Below are positions 1 through 5,141 of a stretch of 5,141 nucleotides of DNA, piece by piece. The stretch is taken from contig JAFGIZ010000100.1 of assembly GCA_016929365.1 (NCBI GenBank), positions 1-5,141 of the forward strand, in the 5' to 3' direction. The notes beneath the pieces are model-generated. The model was given only the letters and a program-made list of their open reading frames with translations, was not told where the DNA came from and did no database searches. The DNA comes from Lentisphaerota bacterium. GTDB lineage: Bacteria > Verrucomicrobiota > Kiritimatiellia > UBA8416 > JAFGIZ01. Both the position numbers and the translations under genes were made by a program. Within the stretch, counting starts at the first letter, position 1, and each line of letters opens with the position of its first letter.

Positions 1-35
1 AACTACCGTGCCAACTTACATGCCATCAGTCAGAA

Positions 36-77
36 GTCGCATTTTGATCGCACGGACTTGTCGCATTTTGATCGCAC
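36..77 (+). repeat. Pair of 18-bp direct repeats (TCGCA pentamer array) upstream of the operon
   Basis: The 18-mer GTCGCATTTTGATCGCAC occurs exactly at 36-53 and again at 60-77, a 24-bp period. Each copy contains two TCGCA pentamers 11 bp apart, so the array has four TCGCA boxes starting at 37, 48, 61 and 72 (spacings 11, 13 and 11). This near-helical spacing on one strand is what a protein bound cooperatively to one DNA face would use. Two explanations fit. One is a transcription-factor operator for the operon that starts about 80 bp downstream. The other is a remnant of an insertion-sequence end of the kind (for example IS21 family) that carries several short repeats inside its termini. No transposase or matching inverted copy is present in the window, so the identity is open. 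The repeat itself is certain; its role is not. Confidence 0.9.
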
Positions 78-156
78 CGCGATAGCGTCTTCGTCAGAAT
101 GTGCCGGACGTGCGAAAGGCCTTGTCCGCGGCCCCGAAAACCGTTATCCAACAGGG

Positions 157-918
157 ATGTCACGCGTACCTGCAGATCAGGAGGCCCCCGGGGCGGATGA
201 CGCGGCGGAGCACGGCCTTAGAGGCGTCGTTTTCGACCTGGACGGGGTTCTGGTCACGACGGACGACTTTCATTACCGGGCCTGGAAGTCGCTGGCCGAC
301 GAGCTGGGACTGGTGTTCGACCGCGAGATCAACCACCAGCTGCGCGGCATCTCGCGGGAGGACAGCCTGCGCGCGATCTACCGGAATAACCCCGGGACGC
401 CCCTTCCGGACGGCGCGGCCTTCCGGGAGCAGTGCGAACGCAAGAACGGGCGCTACGTCGCGCTGCTGCAGCGGATGACGGAAAACGACGTGCTGCCCGG
501 GGCACGCGAACTGCTCGACGCGCTGCGGCAGGCGGGCATCCGCGTGGCCGTGGCTTCGGCCAGCAAAAACGCGCCGACGGTTCTCGAGCGGACCGGTTTG
601 CACGCGTTTATCGACGCCTGGGTCAGCGGCGCCTGCGTGACGCGAAGCAAACCGGATCCCGAAGTGTTTCTGCTTTCCGCCGCACGGCTGAAGCTGCCCC
701 CGGCGTGCTGCCTGGGCGTGGAGGACGCGGAAAGCGGTATCCAGGCGATTCATGCCGCCGGAATGGCGGCCGTGGCCATCGGCGCGCAGGCGGCGGGGGG
801 CGATCTGACCGTGCAGGGCGTTGCCGAGCTGACCCCGGCGCTGCTGCGCGAGACCTGGCGCGCCCATGCGGCACGGCCACCGGCGGCGGAAGCGGCGGCC
901 CGGGACGCCGGAGGGTGA
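157..918 (+). CDS. pgmB: beta-phosphoglucomutase, HAD superfamily
   Basis: A cytoplasmic enzyme that interconverts beta-glucose 1-phosphate and glucose 6-phosphate through a phospho-aspartate. From ATG157 it has 253 residues. Visible motifs are nucleophile and acid/base Asp27 and Asp29 in FDLDGVL, cap residue His39 in HYRAWK, Arg67 in GISREDS, Ser134/Ser136/Lys137 in ASASKN, Lys165 in SKPDPEVF, and metal ligands Glu189-Asp190 in GVEDAESGIQAI. From the cap Arg onward these sit about 18-20 residues later than in the Lactococcus lactis enzyme, so the catalytic set is complete. About 20 extra N-terminal residues precede the fold. ATG157 is chosen because it is the only ATG before the DLDG motif, though it has a weak ribosome site; the frame stays open to the left edge and also has a TTG at 58. 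It is first in the operon, with its stop 1 nt before the next ATG. Such enzymes usually partner an inverting disaccharide phosphorylase, and none is visible here. A related hexose-phosphate mutase specificity is possible. Confidence 0.92.
   Translation: MSRVPADQEAPGADDAAEHGLRGVVFDLDGVLVTTDDFHYRAWKSLADELGLVFDREINHQLRGISREDSLRAIYRNNPGTPLPDGAAFREQCERKNGRYVALLQRMTENDVLPGARELLDALRQAGIRVAVASASKNAPTVLERTGLHAFIDAWVSGACVTRSKPDPEVFLLSAARLKLPPACCLGVEDAESGIQAIHAAGMAAVAIGAQAAGGDLTVQGVAELTPALLRETWRAHAARPPAAEAAARDAGG
910..915 (+). promoter_or_regulatory. Ribosome binding site for the first URO-D-like gene
   Basis: GGAGGG lies 4 nt before ATG920, inside the last codons of the phosphoglucomutase gene. It fixes the start of the downstream gene at 920 rather than at the earlier in-frame ATG at 866, which would add 18 Arg-rich residues unlike the family. 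The location implies that translation of the two genes is coupled. Confidence 0.75.
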
Positions 919-919
919 C

Positions 920-1939
920 ATGAGACTGACCCGCAAGGAACGCGTGCGCCGCGTGCTGGCCCACGAACCCGTGGACCGGCTCCCCACGCACATCAATTAT
1001 ACCCGGACGATGGGCGAAACCATGGCCGCCCATTTCGGGGTTTCCGTGGAAGCGCTGCCCGAGCACCTGGATAATCATTTGTTCCGGGTGGAACCGGATT
1101 TCGAACGGTCTCGGAGCGCGGACGGCAAAACGGTGTACGACGGCTGGCACGTCGGCTGGAGCACGGAATCGGAAGGCTATCTGCCGACGGATTCGCCGCT
1201 GGCCGGCGACGCGGCACTCGCGGATTTCGCCTGGCCGGACCCGGACGCACCGGGGCTGTTCGACCGGGCCCGGCAGGACATCGCCCGCGTCGGCGACGCG
1301 GGGTTTATCGTCCCCAACTTCGGCTTCTGCCTGTTCGAACGGGCCTGGTCGCTGCGGGGGCTGGAGCGCTTTCTCATGGACCTGGTGGAACAGCCGATGT
1401 TTGTCGAGGAGCTGCTGGACCGCATTGTGGACATCCAGGTGCAACTGGCCCGGCGTTTCGTTGCGCTGGGTGTGGACGGAGGCTATTTCGGCGACGATTA
1501 CGGCGCACAAAAAGGACTGCTTTTCGCGCCGCAGACGTGGCGCGGGCTGATTAAACCGCGCCTGGCCCGGATGTTCGGGGTGTTCCGCGACGCCGGGCTG
1601 CCGGTGCTGATGCATTCCGACGGCGACATCGCGGAGATCGTGCCCGACCTGGTGGAGATCGGGCTGAGCGCCCTGAATCCCGTGCAACCGGAGGTGTTGG
1701 ACCATGCCTGGCTGACACGGACGTTCGGCGGACGGCTTGCGTTCTACGGCGGGATCTCGACGCAGACGGTGCTTCCGCACGGCACGCCGGAAGCCGTGCG
1801 CGAGGCCGCGGAGGCCTGCATCCGCGACCTGGCCGTACGGGAAACCGGCTATATCCCGGCGCCCTCGCACCGGCTGCAGCAGGACACGCCGATGGAGAAT
1901 TTGGAAGCGCTGCTCGAGGTGTTCACGCGTGCTGCCTGA
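920..1939 (+). CDS. URO-D superfamily protein, function unknown (copy 1)
   Basis: A predicted soluble 339-residue TIM-barrel protein of the uroporphyrinogen decarboxylase / cobalamin-independent-type methyltransferase superfamily. Family hallmarks are the start MRLTRKERVRRVLAHEPVDR, a GYFGDDYGAQKG segment at 188-199, MHSDGD with His232-Ser-Asp234-Gly, the NPVQPE strand, GGISTQ, and a C-terminal APSHRLQQDTPMEN with His317. True HemE has an Arg-rich RQAGRY motif near the N-terminus that binds porphyrin carboxylates. It is absent, so heme synthesis is unlikely. MtaA/MtbA-type corrinoid methyltransferases bind zinc with His-x-Cys and a later Cys; here those positions read His-x-Asp and Ser/His. 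A different metal site, or none, is inferred. Second in the operon, between the phosphoglucomutase (1-nt gap) and the sugar kinase (10-nt gap). Automated annotation would probably call it uroporphyrinogen decarboxylase; the superfamily is sure, the reaction is not known. Confidence 0.88.
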   Translation: MRLTRKERVRRVLAHEPVDRLPTHINYTRTMGETMAAHFGVSVEALPEHLDNHLFRVEPDFERSRSADGKTVYDGWHVGWSTESEGYLPTDSPLAGDAALADFAWPDPDAPGLFDRARQDIARVGDAGFIVPNFGFCLFERAWSLRGLERFLMDLVEQPMFVEELLDRIVDIQVQLARRFVALGVDGGYFGDDYGAQKGLLFAPQTWRGLIKPRLARMFGVFRDAGLPVLMHSDGDIAEIVPDLVEIGLSALNPVQPEVLDHAWLTRTFGGRLAFYGGISTQTVLPHGTPEAVREAAEACIRDLAVRETGYIPAPSHRLQQDTPMENLEALLEVFTRAA

Positions 1940-1944
1940 AGGAG
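1938..1944 (+). promoter_or_regulatory. Ribosome binding site for the kinase gene
   Basis: GAAGGAG overlaps the TGA stop of the preceding gene (1937-1939) and ends 5 nt before ATG1950. It is the strongest Shine-Dalgarno sequence in the operon. A second ATG follows immediately at 1953; 1950 has the better spacing. Confidence 0.8.
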
Positions 1945-1949
1945 ATACT

Positions 1950-3146
1950 ATGATGGCGACATCCCGCAACGCGCGTATGCGCGAGACGTTCGAAACCCGT
2001 TACGGACGCGCCCCCGCGGTGTGGGTGCGCGCCCCGGGACGCGTGGACCTGATGGGCAGCCACACGGATTACAACGAGGGTTGCGTGCTGACCATGGCGA
2101 TCGACCGCGACACCCGCATTGCCGCGGCGCCCCGCGACGACCGGCGCGTGCAGGTGTACGCCATGGACGTCGGCGCCGGCGCGGCGTTCGACCTGGACAC
2201 GATCGCGCACGACCCGGACACGCCCTGGTGCGAATACGTCCGCGGCGTGGCGGCGGTTCTGCAGGAGGCGGGCTATGCCCTGACCGGTTGCGACGCGGTG
2301 ATCCAGAGCACGGTGCCGATCGGCAGCGGCCTCAGCTCTTCGGCCGCGCTGGAATGCGCCGCGGCCGTCTTGTTCCGCGAGCTGGGGGGCTGGACCGTCG
2401 ACCCCGTGCGCCTGGCCCTGCTGTGTCAGAAAAGCGAAACGGCATTCGTCGGCATGAACTGCGGCGTGCTGGACCAGTACAGCTCCATCATGGGGGAGGC
2501 GGGCTGCGTGCTGCTCCTGGACTGCCGCGCGCTGACCAGCCGGCCGGCGCCGCTGGCGGACGGGATTCACGCGGTGATCTGCGATACGCGGGCGGAACGG
2601 AAACTGACCGGATCGGAATACGGCGAACGGCGCGGCCAATGCGAGGAAGGCGTGCGGCTGTTGAAGCGTGCCTATCCCGATATCACGGCATTGCGCGACG
2701 TGACCCTGGAACAGTTTGATGCCGGGGCCGGGGCGCTGCCGGACGTCGTGGCGAAGCGCTGCCGGTTCGTGATCGAGGAAAACGACCGCGTCACGCGGCT
2801 GGCGGAGGCGCTGTCGGCGGGCGACCGGAAACGCATCCGCGCGCTGATGGACGGCTCTTATGCGGGCGCGCGCGACCTGTACGAGATTGTGTCCCCCGAG
2901 ATGGCCGCGCTGGAAGACGCCATGCTGAACGCGCCGGGCGTAATCGGCGCGCGGCAGGCCGGCGCGGGCTTCGGCGGGTGCATGGTCGCGCTGGTCGAAG
3001 CGGACCGCCTCGAAGCGTTTGCCCCGCATGTCCGCGAGGCCTACCAAGCGGCCGTGTCCATCGATCCGCATGTCTATCCCGTCGCCGCCGCGGCCGGCGC
3101 GGGCCTGCTGCCGGAGGGGCCGGAAGCGGTGCTGCCCGGTGACTAA
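1950..3146 (+). CDS. galactokinase-like GHMP sugar kinase
   Basis: A predicted cytoplasmic ATP-dependent kinase of 398 residues, close to the usual galactokinase length, that should phosphorylate the anomeric hydroxyl of a galactose-like sugar. All three family motifs are present: the substrate motif GRVDLMGSHTDYNEG at 30-44, the ATP loop VPIGSGLSSSAALE at 122-135, and GARQAGAGFGGC at 333-344. Catalytic base Asp175 (GVLDQYSS) and the sugar-contacting Tyr224 (GSEYGERR) are conserved. The oddity is in motif 1: galactokinases read GRVNLIGEHTDY, but here Asn becomes Asp33 and the sugar-binding Glu becomes Ser37; His38 and Asp40 are kept. Plant galacturonokinase also replaces this Glu, with Ala as I recall, so the substrate may be a C6-altered galactose (galacturonate, fucose, arabinose, O-methylgalactose) rather than galactose. 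No galT or galE accompanies it. I leave the symbol blank because specificity is uncertain; kinase family membership is secure. Confidence 0.93.
   Translation: MMATSRNARMRETFETRYGRAPAVWVRAPGRVDLMGSHTDYNEGCVLTMAIDRDTRIAAAPRDDRRVQVYAMDVGAGAAFDLDTIAHDPDTPWCEYVRGVAAVLQEAGYALTGCDAVIQSTVPIGSGLSSSAALECAAAVLFRELGGWTVDPVRLALLCQKSETAFVGMNCGVLDQYSSIMGEAGCVLLLDCRALTSRPAPLADGIHAVICDTRAERKLTGSEYGERRGQCEEGVRLLKRAYPDITALRDVTLEQFDAGAGALPDVVAKRCRFVIEENDRVTRLAEALSAGDRKRIRALMDGSYAGARDLYEIVSPEMAALEDAMLNAPGVIGARQAGAGFGGCMVALVEADRLEAFAPHVREAYQAAVSIDPHVYPVAAAAGAGLLPEGPEAVLPGD
3139..3146 (+). other. 8-nt gene overlap with GTG start
   Basis: GTGACTAA holds both the GTG start of the second URO-D-like gene (3139-3141) and the TAA stop of the kinase (3144-3146). 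The next in-frame alternative upstream (ATG 3019) would add 40 Arg/Pro-rich residues read from kinase codons and is implausible. The overlap suggests that terminating ribosomes reinitiate, tying the amounts of the two proteins together. Confidence 0.8.
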
Positions 3147-4212
3147 CCGCGAGCGTTTTCTCAAGACCTTGCGCTTCGAGACCGTGGACCACCCTCCGCT
3201 TTCGGGCGCCGGGAATCCCTGGCCGTATACCCGTACCCTGTGGGAGCAGCAGGGACTGCCCACGGGCGTGGATCTGCCGGAGTACTTCGGCCTGGAGCCG
3301 ACCCCGCGCCGGCACGTCGGGATCGATACGCTGCTGTGGCCGCCGTTCGAGGAGGTGGTGCTCGAGAGCGCGGACGAGTACATCGTCAAGATCGACAAAC
3401 ACGGCGTCAAGGTGCGGAATTTCAAGGACGAGGCGTCCATGCCGGAACACCTCGCATATCCCGTCAAGGGGCCGGAATCGCTGGGCTGGCTGCGCGAGAA
3501 ACTGGATTGGAACACCCCGGGCCGGATCGATCCCGGCTGGCAGGCCGGCGCCGAGCGCGATCGGGCCGCGGGCAATCTGGTATTTGCCAACGGGGGCATG
3601 TACTTCGCTTTTCTGAACGAGCACATGGGCACGGCCGCGTTGATGACGGCCTACTTCGATCATCCGGAGTTCATTCACGCGGTTAACGATCTGCTCTGCA
3701 CGCTGTGCGAGCAGACGCTGCGCACGGTGTTGCCGGAATTCACGCTGGACATGATGGGGTATCACGAGGACATGGCCTACAAGACCGCCAGCCTGATCTC
3801 GCCGTCGATGTTCAAGGAATTCATGACGCCGTATTACCGGCGCGTGACGGCGCTTACCGGGCCGGCGGGGATCGACGTGCACGTCATGGACAGCGACGGC
3901 AATATCCGGGAGTTGATTCCGCTCTGGCTGGAGTGCGGCATCAACGTCATGACGCCCTGCGAGGTGGCGGCGGGGATGGACGTGGCGGCGTTGCGCCGGG
4001 AGTACGGCGGGACGCTGGGCATGATCGGGGGGTTCGACAAGCGGATCCTGGCGTCGTCCAAGCCGGCGATCAAGGCTGAGCTGGAACGGCTTCGGCCGGT
4101 CATCGAGGGGGGCGGTTACATTCCCATGTGCGATCACGGGGTTCCGCCCGACGTGCCGTTCGAGCATTACGCCTACCTGGTGGAGTTGTTGAAGTCGTTG
4201 TACGGGATGTAG
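3139..4212 (+). CDS. URO-D superfamily protein, function unknown (copy 2)
   Basis: A 357-residue URO-D superfamily TIM-barrel protein, predicted soluble. The GTG start at 3139 gives VTNRERFLKTLRFE, the usual opening of these proteins, and overlaps the kinase stop by 8 nt. Only weak purine runs (GGAGGGG 3113-3119, GGAAG 3122-3126) precede it, so coupled translation is likely. Landmarks are MGYHEDMAYK at 206-215, MSMF-type helix PSMFKEFMTPYY, HVMDSDGN with Asp251-Ser-Asp253-Gly, INVMTPCEV with Cys274, GMIGGFDKR at 295-302, and MCDHGVPPDVP with His333. It is only distantly similar to the copy at 920-1939, so it is not a recent duplicate. Like that copy it lacks the HemE RQAGRY signature and the His-x-Cys...Cys zinc site; at the aligned positions it has Asp251/Asp253 and His333. 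The GGFDKR and CDHGVPPDVP motifs recur in uncharacterised environmental URO-D-like proteins, as I recall. Last gene of the operon; reaction unknown. Confidence 0.88.
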   Translation: MTNRERFLKTLRFETVDHPPLSGAGNPWPYTRTLWEQQGLPTGVDLPEYFGLEPTPRRHVGIDTLLWPPFEEVVLESADEYIVKIDKHGVKVRNFKDEASMPEHLAYPVKGPESLGWLREKLDWNTPGRIDPGWQAGAERDRAAGNLVFANGGMYFAFLNEHMGTAALMTAYFDHPEFIHAVNDLLCTLCEQTLRTVLPEFTLDMMGYHEDMAYKTASLISPSMFKEFMTPYYRRVTALTGPAGIDVHVMDSDGNIRELIPLWLECGINVMTPCEVAAGMDVAALRREYGGTLGMIGGFDKRILASSKPAIKAELERLRPVIEGGGYIPMCDHGVPPDVPFEHYAYLVELLKSLYGM

Positions 4213-4213
4213 G

Positions 4214-4255
4214 CCGGAGACGGCAGACGGCAGACTGCGGACCGCAGACTGAGGG
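4214..4255. repeat. Degenerate heptanucleotide tandem array between convergent genes
   Basis: Reading in steps of 7 from 4214 gives CCGGAGA, CGGCAGA, CGGCAGA, CTGCGGA, CCGCAGA and CTGAGGG. The first five units end in GA and share the pattern C-N-G-(C/G)-(A/G)-G-A; two are identical. The array fills almost the whole 45-bp gap between the stop of the second URO-D-like gene (4210-4212) and the stop codon of the sulfatase (4258-4260). It is non-coding, and its spread could be a genome-wide intergenic repeat family in this organism. That last point is inference. Confidence 0.75.
4231..4251. terminator. Possible bidirectional hairpin terminator
   Basis: The sequence 4231-4251 is symmetric around A4241: CAG-A-CTGCGG on the left and CCGCAG-A-CTG on the right pair, except for one A:A mismatch (4234/4248). 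The apex is tight, so the top G-C pair is probably open. It sits exactly between two converging genes, where a two-way terminator is expected. There is no T-run on either side, so it is not a canonical intrinsic terminator and may only be a by-product of the heptamer array. Confidence 0.35.
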
Positions 4256-4257
4256 GT

Positions 4258-5141
4258 CTACCGCATGTCGGGGGGGAGGGATTCCTGCCAGGTCTTATCG
4301 CCGCCGGCCCGGTACCAGGCATCCTGCTTCGCGATGATCACGTCCGGGCGGCCGTGGGCAATGCGGGTCAGATGCTGCGCCAGGTATTGATAGTGCCGCA
4401 GCACCTCCGCTTGCCGTCCGGGTTCGGCCGCGGCGTTGCGGGTTTCCCACGGGTCGTTCCGCATGTCGAAGAATTCGTGGGCCTGGTCCTGCCGGACGAT
4501 CAGCTTGTAATCCCGTGAACGGACCGCGTAGACCTTGCCGCCGAAGCGGTGGGGCGGATCGTAGCACCAGCGGCCGACGGGAGTCCGGTCGTAACGGTGC
4601 TCCGGGAAATTCCGGATATCCGCGCGGGTCAGGGATTCGCCCGGAATGCCGCTTTCGATAATCGTGCAGTCCCGCGGTGTATAGCTGTCGGCCAGCACCA
4701 TGTCGGCCAGGGAGCGGCCCTGGTCTTCTGCGAAGCGCTCCCAGCCCAGGATCTCGCAGAGCGTGGACGGCAGGTCCGCGAGGTTGACCGGGTCCGGGCA
4801 GACGCGGCCGGCGGGGCCGTGGCCCGGATAGCTGATGAGCAGCGGGACGCGGGCGCAGCCGTCGTAGGCGCTGTTGAACTTCTGGATGAGCTGATGCTCG
4901 CCGTTAAAGTCGCCGTGATCGGACGTGTAGATGATCAGCGTATTTTCCAGCTCGCCCATGGCGTCGAGGCGGTCCAGGACGCGGTTGAGCTGCAGGTCCA
5001 CGTTCTTGCACATGGCCAGGTAGACGCGGATCAGCTTGAGGACGGTTTCCTCGGGGACGCCGCCGGCATTGAAGTACCAGTGCATGAATTGGATATACTC
5101 CGAGCGGCTTTCCATGTCCGACGCCCAGTTGGGCGGCAGGG
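4258..5141 (-). CDS. S1-type sulfatase, C-terminal part (5' end beyond window)
   Basis: The C-terminal 294 or so residues of a formylglycine-dependent sulfatase that hydrolyses sulfate esters, probably on a polysaccharide or its fragments. The frame is open to the right edge: eight complete codons (LPPNWASD) lie upstream of the Met at 5115, so that Met is internal, and the Cys/Ser-x-Pro-x-Arg active-site motif lies off the window. Seen here are the calcium-site segment IIYTSDHGDF (SDHGD at 4909-4923), then GEHQLIQKFNSAYDG with the sulfate-binding Lys at 4879-4881, RVPLLISYPG, and a C-terminal subdomain with YAVRSRDYKLIVR and EFFDMRNDPWETRN, typical of the alkaline-phosphatase-fold S1 family. 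The gene ends with TAG at 4258-4260. It converges on the operon and is not co-transcribed with it. Many such enzymes are exported, but the signal-peptide region is not visible. Substrate and S1 subfamily cannot be told from this part. Confidence 0.93.
   Translation of the reverse strand, partial: LPPNWASDMESRSEYIQFMHWYFNAGGVPEETVLKLIRVYLAMCKNVDLQLNRVLDRLDAMGELENTLIIYTSDHGDFNGEHQLIQKFNSAYDGCARVPLLISYPGHGPAGRVCPDPVNLADLPSTLCEILGWERFAEDQGRSLADMVLADSYTPRDCTIIESGIPGESLTRADIRNFPEHRYDRTPVGRWCYDPPHRFGGKVYAVRSRDYKLIVRQDQAHEFFDMRNDPWETRNAAAEPGRQAEVLRHYQYLAQHLTRIAHGRPDVIIAKQDAWYRAGGDKTWQESLPPDMR

Noticed and set aside
58..86. Promoter with -35 TTGTCG and -10 GATAGC, 17 bp apart
   Set aside because: Spacing is right but both boxes match the consensus poorly and they overlap the direct repeats, so I do not call a promoter.
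179..199. AGGAGG followed by ATG197 as a start for a gene
   Set aside because: A good-looking ribosome site, but ATG197 is out of frame with the phosphoglucomutase, and its frame gives a Trp/Ser/Arg-rich shadow with no family resemblance.
623..1969. Long minus-strand open frame (448 codons) opposite the first URO-D-like gene
   Set aside because: It lies antisense to genes with complete family motifs, its translation is rich in Arg, Pro, His and Gln with no recognisable domain, and such frames are expected opposite G+C-rich coding DNA.
1923..3632. 569-codon minus-strand open frame opposite the kinase and the second URO-D-like gene
   Set aside because: Same reasoning: low-complexity Arg/His/Gln composition, no motif, and it spans the boundary of two well-supported plus-strand genes.
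2791..4167. 458-codon minus-strand open frame
   Set aside because: Antisense shadow of the kinase 3' end and the second URO-D-like gene; the N-terminal half is a His/Arg/Val-rich mirror and the C-terminal part is Arg/Pro repeats.
920..4212. Calling either URO-D-like gene hemE
   Set aside because: Both lack the N-terminal RQAGRY porphyrin-binding motif, occur as two divergent copies and sit in a sugar operon rather than with heme genes.
4258..5115. Complete sulfatase starting at the Met at 5115
   Set aside because: The frame continues open to 5141 with sulfatase-like residues (LPPNWASD), and a 285-residue protein would lack the formylglycine active-site half.

Overview
This window is G+C-rich DNA with tightly packed genes and no RNA genes, CRISPR arrays or intact mobile element that I can see. 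It holds a four-gene plus-strand operon (157-4212) and the 3' two-thirds or so of a convergent minus-strand sulfatase gene that runs off the right edge (4258-5141). The gene content points to a polysaccharide-degrading environmental bacterium: divergent members of the uroporphyrinogen-decarboxylase (URO-D) superfamily, a sugar kinase and an S1-type sulfatase. My best guess is the PVC group (Kiritimatiellota, Lentisphaerota or Planctomycetota), where these families are expanded. That placement is inferred from gene content and style, not from a marker gene.

Layout. Bases 1-156 contain a pair of 18-bp direct repeats built from four TCGCA pentamers; they resemble a regulatory site or an insertion-sequence end. 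Next come a beta-phosphoglucomutase of the HAD superfamily (157-918), a first URO-D-like protein (920-1939), a galactokinase-like GHMP kinase (1950-3146) and a second, clearly different URO-D-like protein (3139-4212). Gaps between these genes are 1 nt, 10 nt and an 8-nt overlap, so they are almost certainly co-transcribed and partly translationally coupled. A 45-bp convergent intergenic gap carries a heptanucleotide array with an embedded hairpin. The sulfatase C-terminal region follows on the minus strand.

How the genes may work together. The kinase and phosphoglucomutase indicate handling of hexose 1-phosphates, and the sulfatase indicates a sulfated glycan as a likely source. Two features make the locus more than routine sugar catabolism. 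First, the kinase has Ser where galactokinases have a sugar-contacting Glu in the first signature motif, so its substrate may not be plain D-galactose. Second, the two URO-D-like proteins lack both the HemE N-terminal signature and the His-x-Cys...Cys zinc site of corrinoid-linked methyltransferases (MtaA/MtbA). At the aligned positions they carry His/Asp...His or Asp/Asp...His. They are therefore probably not heme enzymes, and their reaction is unknown. A speculative reading is that they process a modified (for example O-methylated) sugar, with the kinase acting on the same modified sugar. No corrinoid protein, glycoside hydrolase, phosphorylase, GalT or GalE is visible here to confirm this.
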